From NCBI GenBank assembly GCA_023228875.1, contig JALOAG010000004.1, forward strand, positions 181,501-245,500: a stretch of DNA of 64,000 nt. The letters run 5' to 3'. The DNA comes from Bacteroidia bacterium (GTDB lineage: Bacteria; Bacteroidota; Bacteroidia; NS11-12g; UBA955). The notes below the pieces were generated by a model, which saw nothing but the letters and a program-made list of their open reading frames with translations, ran no database searches and had not been told where the DNA came from. Positions 43,026-51,075 of the stretch are shown in pieces (the stretch's first letter is position 1; every line of letters begins with the position of its first letter). A program made the translations under genes and the position numbers.

Positions 43026-43469
43026 ATGAACCTACATACCTCAATTACCCGCATTGTTTTATCCTTCTTGTTGCTCGCTCCTGTTTGGACGTTTGCTCAA
43101 GAACGCATCATTCCCAATGACAAGATCCCCTCAGCTATTCAACAATATGTAAAATCACATTTTCCCTCACATACCATTGTGTTGGCTGAACTGGAAGTTG
43201 AAGGTGTGTCTAAAGAGTATGAGGTAAAACTCAATGATAAAACGGAATTGAAGTTTGACAAAAAATTTAAGGTGTTCAAAATTGATGGAACAGTTGCATT
43301 GCCGGAGAGTGTGATTCCTGAAGCGATTCGACAATATGTGAAAAAGCATTATCCAAACAATTTCATTACAGACTGGGAAAAGGAATGGAAACATCAGGAA
43401 GTAAAACTGGATAATGGCATTGAAATAGAATTTACGTTGAAAGGCAATTTTATCAGAATTGATTATTAA
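43026..43469 (+). CDS. Secreted PepSY-like protein (first of tandem pair)
   Basis: The 147-aa protein has a signal peptide (to about residue 24, ...WTFAQE). Two PepSY-like repeats follow, each with the pattern xIPxAIxQYVxxHFPxxxI: IPSAIQQYVKSHFPSHTIV and IPEAIRQYVKKHYPNNFIT. Each repeat then has a 'YEVKLNDKTELKFDKK' or 'EVKLDNGIEIEFTLKG' hairpin. The family occurs in secreted proteins of Bacteroidota and its function is unresolved; inhibition of peptidases has been proposed for PepSY domains. The next gene is a clear paralogue 10 bases downstream, so the pair arose by tandem duplication. Confidence 0.82.
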   Translation: MNLHTSITRIVLSFLLLAPVWTFAQERIIPNDKIPSAIQQYVKSHFPSHTIVLAELEVEGVSKEYEVKLNDKTELKFDKKFKVFKIDGTVALPESVIPEAIRQYVKKHYPNNFITDWEKEWKHQEVKLDNGIEIEFTLKGNFIRIDY

Positions 43470-43479
43470 TAATTTTACT

Positions 43480-43920
43480 ATGAAATACACAAAACAATGG
43501 ATTTTTGCTCTTGCGATTGCAGGGCTTCCAATTTTGAGCGGATGCGAAAAAGAAACAGTGCTTTCTGATTCTAAAGTGCCGGAGGAAATCGCCACTTATA
43601 CCTCAACCCATTTTACAACACATAAAATTTTGCAAGTGGTGAAAGATATAGATGGATTTACCAAAACTTATGATGTAGTGCTGGATGGGGGTGTGAACCT
43701 TGAGTTTAATCGCAAGAAAGAAATTATTGAGATTGACGGAAATGCTAAATTGCCTGATAGTGTAATTCCTGAGAAGATTAGAACCTATGTTGCAGCTAAT
43801 TACCCCTCAAATGTAATTACTGATTGGCAACTTGAAGGGAAAAATCAACAAGTAGGCTTGGACTCTGATTTGGACTTGGAGTTCAGCATGAACGGTGATT
43901 TTCTGAGAATTGACAATTAA
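43480..43920 (+). CDS. PepSY-like lipoprotein (second of tandem pair)
   Basis: The 146-aa protein starts at the ATG at 43480 with a lipoprotein signal (ALAIAGLPILSGCEK). It repeats the layout of the upstream gene: VPEEIATYTSTHFTTHKIL and IPEKIRTYVAANYPSNVIT, each followed by a D/N-rich hairpin (YDVVLDGGVNLEFNRK; VGLDSDLDLEFSMNGDFLRIDN). The main difference is the anchor: this copy is lipidated while the first is exported free. The frame is open 7 codons further up but the ATG directly precedes the signal peptide. Both genes probably share one transcript. Confidence 0.82.
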   Translation: MKYTKQWIFALAIAGLPILSGCEKETVLSDSKVPEEIATYTSTHFTTHKILQVVKDIDGFTKTYDVVLDGGVNLEFNRKKEIIEIDGNAKLPDSVIPEKIRTYVAANYPSNVITDWQLEGKNQQVGLDSDLDLEFSMNGDFLRIDN

Positions 43921-43943
43921 GACGACTACGTAAACCCATGTAA

Positions 43944-44600
43944 CTATTGCACGAAAAGATTTTCTGCAAATTTTTGACTAATGGTTGAGCGGTTTTGATT
44001 CACTTCAATTTCCACCGAACCGTCAAACTCATAATGTTTCAATATTTTAATTTTACAATGTAGTCCTAACCCAATTTTCATTGCGTGTTGTAAGAAAGGC
44101 GCGCTGTTATCTTTTACGCCAATCAAAGTGCAAACTTCATGCGCAGGAACTTGATTCAGTGTTCTACGTTTCATCAATTTTATTTCTGCCTTTGTATTTG
44201 GAATGGGATCTCCGTGCGGGTCCACTTCCGGGTATTCTAAGAACCAATCTAACTGTTCTACTAATTTTTTCGACTTTATATGTTCTAATTGTTCTGCCAC
44301 TTCATGAATCTCATCCCAACTGAATTTTAGTTTTTCAAATAAAAAGGTTTCCCAAAGTCTGTGTTTGCGAATTACTTCAATTGCGAACTCTTTTCCTGAA
44401 CGGGTCAATGTGATTTTGCCATATTTCTCATACATCACCAATTGCTTCTCTTTTAGCTTTTTTAGCATGTCATTAACAGTGGCAGGCGTTACCTCTAAAT
44501 ATGCTGCCAATTCATTGGTGCCGGCATCTTGTTTTTCTTCTATTTCATGGGTGATATGAAAAAGTGCTTTTAAGTAGTTCTCTTCTGTTTGGGATAGCAT
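43944..44600 (-). CDS. DtxR/MntR-family metal-dependent transcriptional regulator
   Basis: The 218-aa protein has the DtxR layout. The N-terminal winged helix-turn-helix reads SQTEENYLKALFHI, TNELAAYLEVTPATVNDMLKKL. The dimerisation and metal-binding domain has IEVIRKHRLWETFLFEKL, DEIHEVAEQLEHIKS, with the conserved His and Glu ligands. A C-terminal SH3-like (FeoA) domain is about residues 140-218. It would repress metal uptake when loaded with Mn(II) or Fe(II). The gene is divergent from a TonB-dependent receptor with only 82 bases between the ATGs. Those hold a 22-bp near-palindrome. Its own -7 element TACATTTG ends 4 bases before its ATG, so the transcript is probably leaderless. Confidence 0.9.
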   Translation of the reverse strand: MLSQTEENYLKALFHITHEIEEKQDAGTNELAAYLEVTPATVNDMLKKLKEKQLVMYEKYGKITLTRSGKEFAIEVIRKHRLWETFLFEKLKFSWDEIHEVAEQLEHIKSKKLVEQLDWFLEYPEVDPHGDPIPNTKAEIKLMKRRTLNQVPAHEVCTLIGVKDNSAPFLQHAMKIGLGLHCKIKILKHYEFDGSVEIEVNQNRSTISQKFAENLFVQ

Positions 44601-44604
44601 ACTG

Positions 44605-44612
44605 CAAATGTA
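44605..44612 (-). promoter_or_regulatory. -7 element of the DtxR-family gene, predicted leaderless transcript
   Basis: TACATTTG on the minus strand ends 4 bases before the ATG at 44600. A TTG at standard -33 spacing is not present, so the promoter may be weak or activator-dependent. Confidence 0.5.
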
Positions 44613-44632
44613 AAAAGATTTGTCAAAATATA

Positions 44633-44654
44633 TTTGTTAGACAAGTCAAACAAA
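44633..44654. promoter_or_regulatory. Predicted DtxR/MntR operator
   Basis: Half-sites TTTGTTAGAC and GTCAAACAAA flank a 2-base centre; 18 of 22 positions are symmetrical and the four exceptions are all A/T. The site covers the -33 box and most of the spacer of the TonB-receptor promoter (-7 TAGTTTTG at 44657-44664), so a bound repressor would block polymerase. Assignment to the adjacent DtxR-family protein is inference from position. Confidence 0.6.
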
Positions 44655-44664
44655 ATTAGTTTTG
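44633..44664 (+). promoter_or_regulatory. -33/-7 promoter of the DtxR-linked TonB receptor
   Basis: TTTG (44633-44636), a 20-base spacer and TAGTTTTG (44657-44664) match the consensus at both boxes. The ATG is 19 bases downstream. The spacer is filled by the palindrome. Confidence 0.7.
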
Positions 44665-44682
44665 CAAGCGAAAATTTAAACA

Positions 44683-47142
44683 ATGAAAAAAATATTATTC
44701 ATCTGTACTCTGGTGTTCTCGCAAGTATTGAGTGTGGCACAAACAAGAGAAATTACAGGTATGGTATATGACAAAGATTCAAAAGCACCCATTGCTTACT
44801 GCAATGTGTTGATTCCCGAAGAAGGGACAGGAATATTAACAAACCCGGATGGCTCTTTTAAAATGATAATCAAAGACAGAGATGCAATGACTTTAATGGT
44901 TATTCATACTTTTGGTTATAAAAGTGATTCAATTCGTGTAGTTGCTCATCGCAATCATTATGAAGTTATGCTCATACCCGAAAACATAGAGCTTAAAGGT
45001 GTAGTTATTTCAGGTTCTGCCCATACAGCACATTTTAGAGAAAATCCGATTCCTTTAACAATGGTTACTCCTGAACAAATTGAGTCAGGAACACAGAGTA
45101 ACATTATTGATGCATTGGTTAAAAATATTGCCGGATTGACATCGGTCAAAACTGGTCCAAATATTTCTAAGCCCTTTATTCATGGATTGGGATATAACCG
45201 TGTACTCACTCTTTTTGACGGAATCAGACAAGAAGGTCAGCAATATGGAGATGAGCATGGATTAGAGGTTGATGATTACAATATAGAACGGGCAGAAGTA
45301 ATCAAAGGACCTGCAAGTCTGTTGTATGGTTCGGATGCCTTAGCCGGTGTCATCAGTTTGTATTCTCCTATTCCAAACCAAAATGATGGTAAGTTGCACG
45401 GGAAATATATTTCAGAGTATCAAACCAATAATAATCTCATAGGAGAGGGCATTCATTTAGGTTATGCAAACAATCGTTTTTTATTTGCAATGCGTGGCTC
45501 CTATAGATTAGCAAAAAATTATAGAAATCCGATTGAAGGCAGGGTGTATTTAACGAATTTTAACACAATGAATTTTTCGGCTTTGGCTGGTTTAAAATCA
45601 AAAAAGGGATTCACACATATTCAATTTTCGCTATATAATAATTTGCAAGCTATTCCTGATGGAAGCAGGGATTCTGTTTCGCGTAGATTTACAAAACAAA
45701 TTTATGAAGGCAATAATGACGATATAACCAATCGCCCCCTTGTATCAAATGAAGAGCTTAACTCTTATAACATCTCTACACTTGCCCAACATATTCAGCA
45801 CAACAAAATTTATCTCCATAGTATGTATGTGCTAGGCAAAGGAGATATAGATGTGTTAGCAGGCATACAGCAAAATGTCAGAAGAGAATATACTCATCCT
45901 ACACAACCGGCTCAAGCAGGAATGTTTATGAAATTGAATACAATGAATTACGGAGTACGTTATAATGCGCCTAAGGTGAATAATGTATCAGTTTCTTTGG
46001 GTGTAAACGGGATGATACAACACAATACAAACATGGATGCAAGTGATTTTCCCATACCCAACTATCATTTGAATGAAGGAGGTGTGTTTGTTTATGCAAA
46101 ATGGCAACAAAATCGCTGGAATGTGAGTGGCGGTGTGCGTTACGACCTTAGAAATGTTCAATGGGGGGATTTTTATGTGGGATTGAATCCTCATACCGGT
46201 TTTGAAGAGCAATTAACAGATACTGCAAATCGCCAACCTGACTTAAGATTTCAAGCATTTTCAAACAACTATAGTGGGATAAGCGGTAGCGTAGGGCTAA
46301 CATTCAAAGCCACTAAGCAATTGACCCTAAGAGCCAATATAGGACGCGCTTACCGCGCCCCCAATATCACCGAATTAGGCAGCAATGGATTAGATCCGGG
46401 TGCACACATTATTTACAAAGGTAACAGAAGTTTTAAACCTGAATTTTCGTTTCAAGAAGATATTGGTTTGCATTACACAGATAAAGGTATTTCGGCAGAA
46501 ATCAACTTGTTTAATAATCATATTCAACATTTCATTTATATGGAAACACAAGCCGATGCAAATGGCAATCCGATTTTGGATGCACAAGGCAACAGAACAC
46601 AGCAATATCAGCAGTCCTCTGCACAACTATATGGTGCAGATATGATGTTCTCTCTGTTTCCACAACGAGTCAAAGGGTTGCGATGGGATAATTTGATGAG
46701 TGTTGTTTATGGGTTTAATCGTAACCCGCTTTATAAAGGAAAAGGTACGGATGGAGAATTTCTACCTTTGATTCCACCGCTCAAGCTCATGAGCAGTGTG
46801 GTTTATGATTTCAAATTAAAGTCAAAGTCATTTTCATCCATCACCCCTAAGGTTGAATTTGAATATAATGCCCCTCAAAACAGGTATATGGGATTGAGTA
46901 GTACGGAGACTGCCACACCCGCTTACTTATTGTTCAATCTGGGGGTAAGTGCTCAGCTGCGTTTCAACAAACAAAATAAAATACTGTTTGTTTGTCATGT
47001 CAATAACTTGATGAACACGGTTTATCAATCTCATTTGAATAGGGTAAAGTATTTTGAATATTATACCCACTCAAGCAGCGGATATACAGGCATTTACAAT
47101 ATGGGCAGGAATATAGTGTTGAAGGCAGTCCTGTCTTTCTGA
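44683..47142 (+). CDS. TonB-dependent receptor under predicted DtxR control
   Basis: The 819-aa outer-membrane receptor has a signal peptide (to residue 19, LSVAQTR), a CarboxypepD_reg-like domain (REITGMVYDKDSKAPIAYCN), a plug domain with PFIHGLGYNRVLTLFDGIRQ, EGQQYGDEHGLEVDDYNIER and VIKGPASLLYGSDALAGVI, and a barrel ending in MGRNIVLKAVLSF (terminal Phe). The RQEGQQYGDEHG loop with its His and acidic residues is typical of receptors for metals or small metal chelates. The divergent DtxR/MntR-family gene and the operator-like palindrome suggest import of manganese or iron that is shut off when metal is plentiful. ExbB/ExbD are encoded at 37-39.5 kb. Confidence 0.9.
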   Translation: MKKILFICTLVFSQVLSVAQTREITGMVYDKDSKAPIAYCNVLIPEEGTGILTNPDGSFKMIIKDRDAMTLMVIHTFGYKSDSIRVVAHRNHYEVMLIPENIELKGVVISGSAHTAHFRENPIPLTMVTPEQIESGTQSNIIDALVKNIAGLTSVKTGPNISKPFIHGLGYNRVLTLFDGIRQEGQQYGDEHGLEVDDYNIERAEVIKGPASLLYGSDALAGVISLYSPIPNQNDGKLHGKYISEYQTNNNLIGEGIHLGYANNRFLFAMRGSYRLAKNYRNPIEGRVYLTNFNTMNFSALAGLKSKKGFTHIQFSLYNNLQAIPDGSRDSVSRRFTKQIYEGNNDDITNRPLVSNEELNSYNISTLAQHIQHNKIYLHSMYVLGKGDIDVLAGIQQNVRREYTHPTQPAQAGMFMKLNTMNYGVRYNAPKVNNVSVSLGVNGMIQHNTNMDASDFPIPNYHLNEGGVFVYAKWQQNRWNVSGGVRYDLRNVQWGDFYVGLNPHTGFEEQLTDTANRQPDLRFQAFSNNYSGISGSVGLTFKATKQLTLRANIGRAYRAPNITELGSNGLDPGAHIIYKGNRSFKPEFSFQEDIGLHYTDKGISAEINLFNNHIQHFIYMETQADANGNPILDAQGNRTQQYQQSSAQLYGADMMFSLFPQRVKGLRWDNLMSVVYGFNRNPLYKGKGTDGEFLPLIPPLKLMSSVVYDFKLKSKSFSSITPKVEFEYNAPQNRYMGLSSTETATPAYLLFNLGVSAQLRFNKQNKILFVCHVNNLMNTVYQSHLNRVKYFEYYTHSSSGYTGIYNMGRNIVLKAVLSF

Positions 47143-47209
47143 AAAAACAGAATCAACCTCATCTATGACAATATCAATTCCTATAATTCAAGTCCTGTAT
47201 CGTACTACA

Positions 47210-47698
47210 TTATTGCTCATCAGCGCTGGGTCCGTATAGTCCGGGGAGTGGAATATTCAGTAAACGCAAATACACTGTCAATTGCCCTCTATGATGAATT
47301 TGATGATTGAGTGCAGAGGTACGTATGGCATCGCGCTTATTCAGGTTCTTGATGATATTTTCACCAAATCTCAAAGTCCATTCTCTGTCTAAGTCATTTT
47401 CTGTGATTGTGTTGAGTGCTTCTTCAGATGCTTTTGCACCTGCAATCACTATTAGCACTAATTCTTGTGTGTGATTGATAACCACTTTTGGATGATTTGC
47501 TAAATCTAATTCAGACGCTTTTGCAATCAATGCGGGCCATTCGGTCAGTCCCGCAGTATGAGCAGCCAGTGCTATTAATGACATTGACTTTGCATGAGGT
47601 CTCCAAATAAATTTATCTTCAGGGATTCTTTCTAAAAGTTTTATTGTGCTTTCAGCTTCTCTTTTTATCTCTTGTATAAGTAATTGAATGTAAGTCAT
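47210..47698 (-). CDS. DinB/YfiT-family protein
   Basis: The 162-aa four-helix-bundle protein has the three metal-ligand His sites of the DinB superfamily: SLIALAAHTAGLTEW on helix 2, and NHQIHHRGQLTVYLRLL on the third and fourth helices. Some members are thiol transferases (bacillithiol or mycothiol dependent); others have no known role. The C-terminus PLPGLYGPSADE is common in the family. A TAACTTCG element (one mismatch to TAnnTTTG) lies at 47720-47727 on the minus strand. The gene converges with the TonB receptor gene. The substrate is not inferable. Confidence 0.86.
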   Translation of the reverse strand: MTYIQLLIQEIKREAESTIKLLERIPEDKFIWRPHAKSMSLIALAAHTAGLTEWPALIAKASELDLANHPKVVINHTQELVLIVIAGAKASEEALNTITENDLDREWTLRFGENIIKNLNKRDAIRTSALNHQIHHRGQLTVYLRLLNIPLPGLYGPSADEQ

Positions 47699-47855
47699 AG
47701 CTAATCTAATTAATGGATGCGAAGTTAGTTTAAACCATGAATGTTACTTGATGGAGATTCGCTTAAATCTGTATAATACTGCATGAATAAGAATGGAGTT
47801 TTGCAAGCAATGCGATTGAACTCGAAGTACTTGCCTGATGAAATACTTTGTAATA

Positions 47856-47886
47856 TTTGTAGCACAAAGCATTTTTATTACTTTTG
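47856..47886 (+). promoter_or_regulatory. -33/-7 promoter of the cyclophilin lipoprotein gene
   Basis: TTTG (47856-47859), a 19-base spacer and TACTTTTG (47879-47886) match both boxes; the ATG lies 26 bases further on. Confidence 0.7.
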
Positions 47887-47912
47887 ACTTGCTCTAAAAA
47901 AACATGTTCACT

Positions 47913-48548
47913 ATGAAGAAACCAATACTTGCTATTTCAATGGTTGTAATGATGTTGTTCACTGCAGCTTGTAAAAAATCAGATTCAAAAGATGATAATT
48001 CAACAGTACCAAAAAAGGAGTATGAATTAATCAAAATGGGCACTCCTTACGGAGATATGTATATTTGGTTGTATGACAAGACAGTCAAGCACAAAGAGAA
48101 TTTTATCAAACTGAGCAAAGAAGGTTTCTATAACAATCTACTTTTTCATCGAGTCATACCTAATTTTATGATTCAAGGAGGAGACCCCAAAGGTGATGGT
48201 ACAGGTGGACCCGGATATACAATTTCCGCAGAAATCTATCCTGAAATTACTCATAAACGCGGCAGTATTGCAGCAGCGAGACTGGGTGATGCAGTAAATC
48301 CAAACAAAGAATCAAGCGGTTCTCAGTTTTATATTGCCGTGAGCACTTCCGGCACAGCACATTTAAACGGTCAGTACACCGTTTTTGGTGAGGTTATCAA
48401 AGGCATAGAGGCAGCAGATTCAATTGTGAGTCAGCCCAGGAATATGTCAACCAACAAGCCAAATCAGGACATCCCAATGCAGGTGTCGGTTGTTAAAATG
48501 ACAAAAGAGAAAATTAAGAAAGATTTTGATTTTGAAGTAACAGAGTAG
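47913..48548 (+). CDS. Cyclophilin-type peptidyl-prolyl isomerase lipoprotein
   Basis: Cyclophilins speed up cis-trans isomerisation of prolyl bonds in folding proteins. From the ATG at 47913 the 211-aa product has a lipobox (VVMMLFTAACKK), so it acts in the periplasm, facing either membrane. The catalytic core is intact: FHRVIPNFMIQGGDPKGDGT with the active Arg, SSGSQFYIAVS and LNGQYTVFGEVIKG. An ATG at 47904 is also possible (MFTMKK), but the shorter form gives a normal signal peptide. It has a full -33/-7 promoter of its own and stands alone. Confidence 0.93.
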   Translation: MKKPILAISMVVMMLFTAACKKSDSKDDNSTVPKKEYELIKMGTPYGDMYIWLYDKTVKHKENFIKLSKEGFYNNLLFHRVIPNFMIQGGDPKGDGTGGPGYTISAEIYPEITHKRGSIAAARLGDAVNPNKESSGSQFYIAVSTSGTAHLNGQYTVFGEVIKGIEAADSIVSQPRNMSTNKPNQDIPMQVSVVKMTKEKIKKDFDFEVTE

Positions 48549-48621
48549 GAGACCTAATGCTCTTGCCTATTTTTAGTTAAAGCAGTGTTGTATTCAATCC
48601 AAAATGTTTGAGAGCAAAGGA

Positions 48622-49845
48622 TTAAACCAGCATTTTTACAGGGTCTTCCATATATCCTTTGAAAGTTTGCAAGAACTTACTACCCACAACACCATCAACC
48701 ACTCTATGGTCACAGCTTAATGTAACTTTCATAATTTTCTTGCCTACAATTTCACCGTCAACAATAGCAACCGTATCTTTTACCGAACCCACTGCAAGGA
48801 TACAAGCATCGGGCGGATTGATGATAGCTGTAAATTCATCTATGCCAAACATACCTAAGTTAGACACCGTAAAAGTATTACCTGCCCAATCTTGAGGTTG
48901 TAATTTCTTTTCTTTTGCTTTCTTTCCAAACTCTTTCACCTCAGCACTGATGGCTGAAAGTGGTTTTTGATCGGCAAATCGGACAACGGGAACCAATAAC
49001 CCTTCGTCAACAGCTACTGCAACACCAACATGTATATGGTTGTATGTTCTAATTTTATCTCCTAACCAAGAAGAGTTTACTTGAGGATGTTTTCTCAATG
49101 CCATGGCAGCTGCCTTCACGATGATATCATTCACAGAAATTTTGACATCGCCATTTACATTCATTCTTTCTCTCGAATTGAGCACATTGTCCATTTCGAT
49201 TTCCATTGTCAAATAGAAATGAGGTGCTGTAAATTTGCTTTCAGCTAACCGTGTAGCAATTGTTTTGCGCATTTGAGACACAGATATTTCGCTGAAACTT
49301 TCAGTGCTGGCAATATATGCTGCACCACCGGTTGCAGGTGTGTAATTTTCAATATCTTTCTTTATGATTCTGCCACCATCACCGGTTCCAACAACAGCAT
49401 GAATGTCTATGCCTTTAGATTCAGCAAGTTTCTTTGCCAAAGGTGAAGCTTTCAAACGTCCGTCATTATTTGCAGTATGAGTAACATTAGCAGACACTTG
49501 CGGAGTTGTTGCAGGTGTTGCAGTTTCAACTGCAGGTTTTGTTTCTTCTTTGTGGTCTGTACTGCTATTGCTGTTTGCTTGAGCCAATAGAGCAGAGAAA
49601 TCTTCCCCTTTATTTCCCAGTACTGCAATGGCACCTCCAATAGGCACTGTGGTACCTTCGGTAACCAATAATTCTAAGAGTGTTCCTGATTCGAAATTCT
49701 CTAAATCCATTGTGGCTTTATCTGTTTCAACTTCAGCCAAAATATCACCGGGTTTTACTGCGTCACCTTTCTTTTTGTTCCATTTAACCAACACACCTTC
49801 TTTCATGGTGTCGGTCATTTTGTTAAGGGCTATGAGTTTTGCCAT
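48622..49845 (-). CDS. pdhC: Pyruvate dehydrogenase complex E2 (dihydrolipoamide acetyltransferase)
   Basis: E2 is the core of the pyruvate dehydrogenase complex and transfers acetyl groups from lipoyl-lysine to CoA. The 407-aa protein has a single lipoyl domain (residues 1-76; lipoylation site in VETDKATMDLE), an Ala/Thr/Pro-rich linker, an E3-binding domain (KASPLAKKLAESKGIDI, VGTGDGGRIIKKDIENY) and the C-terminal catalytic domain with SCDHRVVDGVVGSKF carrying the active His. Its promoter matches both boxes. The E1 alpha gene lies about 5 kb away on the same strand; E1 beta and E3 are not in the window. An acyl chain other than acetyl cannot be excluded, but the nearby pdhA fits. Confidence 0.9.
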   Translation of the reverse strand: MAKLIALNKMTDTMKEGVLVKWNKKKGDAVKPGDILAEVETDKATMDLENFESGTLLELLVTEGTTVPIGGAIAVLGNKGEDFSALLAQANSNSSTDHKEETKPAVETATPATTPQVSANVTHTANNDGRLKASPLAKKLAESKGIDIHAVVGTGDGGRIIKKDIENYTPATGGAAYIASTESFSEISVSQMRKTIATRLAESKFTAPHFYLTMEIEMDNVLNSRERMNVNGDVKISVNDIIVKAAAMALRKHPQVNSSWLGDKIRTYNHIHVGVAVAVDEGLLVPVVRFADQKPLSAISAEVKEFGKKAKEKKLQPQDWAGNTFTVSNLGMFGIDEFTAIINPPDACILAVGSVKDTVAIVDGEIVGKKIMKVTLSCDHRVVDGVVGSKFLQTFKGYMEDPVKMLV

Positions 49846-49871
49846 TATTTCAATTGCTTTTTATAGAGGTG

Positions 49872-49902
49872 CAAACCTATCTAAATTCAATGGATTTACA
49901 AA
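49872..49902 (-). promoter_or_regulatory. -33/-7 promoter of pdhC
   Basis: On the minus strand, TTTG (49902-49899), a 19-base spacer and TAGGTTTG (49879-49872) match both boxes; the ATG is 27 bases downstream. Confidence 0.65.
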
Positions 49903-50300
49903 ATTGCAGATTTGTAATTTTGGATTACAAATGCTTAAGTAAATGTACAGTTCTGCTATCTTTACAAGAACATTGTTGGAAGAGAAAGTCTCTATCTCAC
50001 ATAGTCGCTTCATCTTTTAAGATTGGGATTACAATTAATCTTTTTTGATAAATGTAATGTGTTGTAAATACGTTCAAATGGATACGACCGTGTCCGTTAT
50101 GGTGAGATTTCTTAAGACCGGTTCAAAGTTCCAGATGTAGTAAACAGGGACTGAACAATTTAGACATTCACAAAAATTCCATATAGAAACTATGTAAATC
50201 CTAATTGAAATCCTTCTCTGTTTGACAATTTGTTTCTATACATGATTTAGGACAATAAATACTTTCATTTTAGTAATAAAAATCGCACTTTTGAACCGCT
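49903..50300. other. Gap between pdhC promoter and lpxH, with two symmetrical elements
   Basis: About 400 bases without a convincing gene. Just upstream of the pdhC -33 box is a perfect inverted repeat, ATTTGTAAT (49910-49918) and ATTACAAAT (49924-49932), with a 5-base centre. A second near-palindrome, GGATACG-AC-CGTGTCC, lies at 50080-50095. The remainder is AT-rich. CACTTTTG at 50286-50293 is one mismatch from a -7 element and ends 7 bases before the lpxH start. Confidence 0.4.
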
Positions 50301-51068
50301 TTGAGCAATACTAAAAATAATATTTACTTCGCTTCTGATTTTCATCTTGGATTTGAAAAAGAGACAGATAATCACAAACGAGAAAAAGAAGTTGTGAAGT
50401 GGTTGTCGATGATACAAGATGACGCTGCAGAAATTTACTTGCTTGGAGATATTTTTGACTTTTGGTTTGAATTTAAGACTGTTATTCCCAAAGGTTTTAC
50501 AAGGTTTCAAGGCAAAATTGCTGAGTTGGTAGATGCAGGAATTCCTGTTACAATTTTTAAAGGCAACCATGACATGTGGATGTTTGGATATTTAGAAAAA
50601 GAGCTGGGTGTGAAAGTGATATCTGACGAATTGATTATTGAAAGAAATGGTAAGCGTTTTTTTCTGCATCATGGCGATGGGCTTGGAAGAGGAGATTACG
50701 GTTATAAATTCCTGAAATCAGTTTTTAGGAATCCTTTTTTTCAATGGCTTTTTGCTCGTTTTCACCCCAATTTTGGTATTAGTTTAGCCCGCTATTTTTC
50801 TTCACGCAGCAGGCAGGCAAATTACCGTTCAGACTTAGAATACAAAGGAGATGAAAATGAATTTCTTACACAATTTGCAAAACAAAAACTGAAAGAAGAG
50901 CATTTTGATTATTTTATTTTTGGACACAGGCATTTGCCTTTGGACATCCAATTAGAACAAGGCTCTCGATATGTTAACTTGGGTGAATGGGTTACTCATT
51001 TTACGTATGCAGTCTATGATGGAGAGCATCTTGAATTAAAAACATATACCGGCAATCTTATTGCATAG
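50301..51068 (+). CDS. lpxH: UDP-2,3-diacylglucosamine diphosphatase LpxH
   Basis: LpxH cleaves UDP-2,3-diacylglucosamine to lipid X and UMP in lipid A synthesis, at the inner face of the cytoplasmic membrane. The 255-aa protein has all the metallophosphoesterase motifs: FASDFHLGFE, LLGDIFDFWFE, FKGNHDMW, LHHGDGLGRGD and IFGHRHLPLD. The DFWFE segment is typical of LpxH. The start is a TTG at 50301: a stop codon lies in frame at 50292-50294 and no ATG or GTG occurs before the first motif. A near-consensus -7 element ends only 7 bases upstream, so the message may be leaderless. The methyltransferase gene follows after 7 bases. Confidence 0.92.
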   Translation: MSNTKNNIYFASDFHLGFEKETDNHKREKEVVKWLSMIQDDAAEIYLLGDIFDFWFEFKTVIPKGFTRFQGKIAELVDAGIPVTIFKGNHDMWMFGYLEKELGVKVISDELIIERNGKRFFLHHGDGLGRGDYGYKFLKSVFRNPFFQWLFARFHPNFGISLARYFSSRSRQANYRSDLEYKGDENEFLTQFAKQKLKEEHFDYFIFGHRHLPLDIQLEQGSRYVNLGEWVTHFTYAVYDGEHLELKTYTGNLIA

Positions 51069-51075
51069 GCTTCCC

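Noticed and set aside
43167..43595. Minus-strand frame across the two PepSY-like genes
   Set aside because: It is antisense to two clear paralogous genes; its repeats merely mirror theirs.
50080..50095. Hairpin GGATACG-AC-CGTGTCC as a terminator
   Set aside because: A 2-base loop cannot close, no T-tract follows, and no gene ends nearby; at most an operator-like palindrome.
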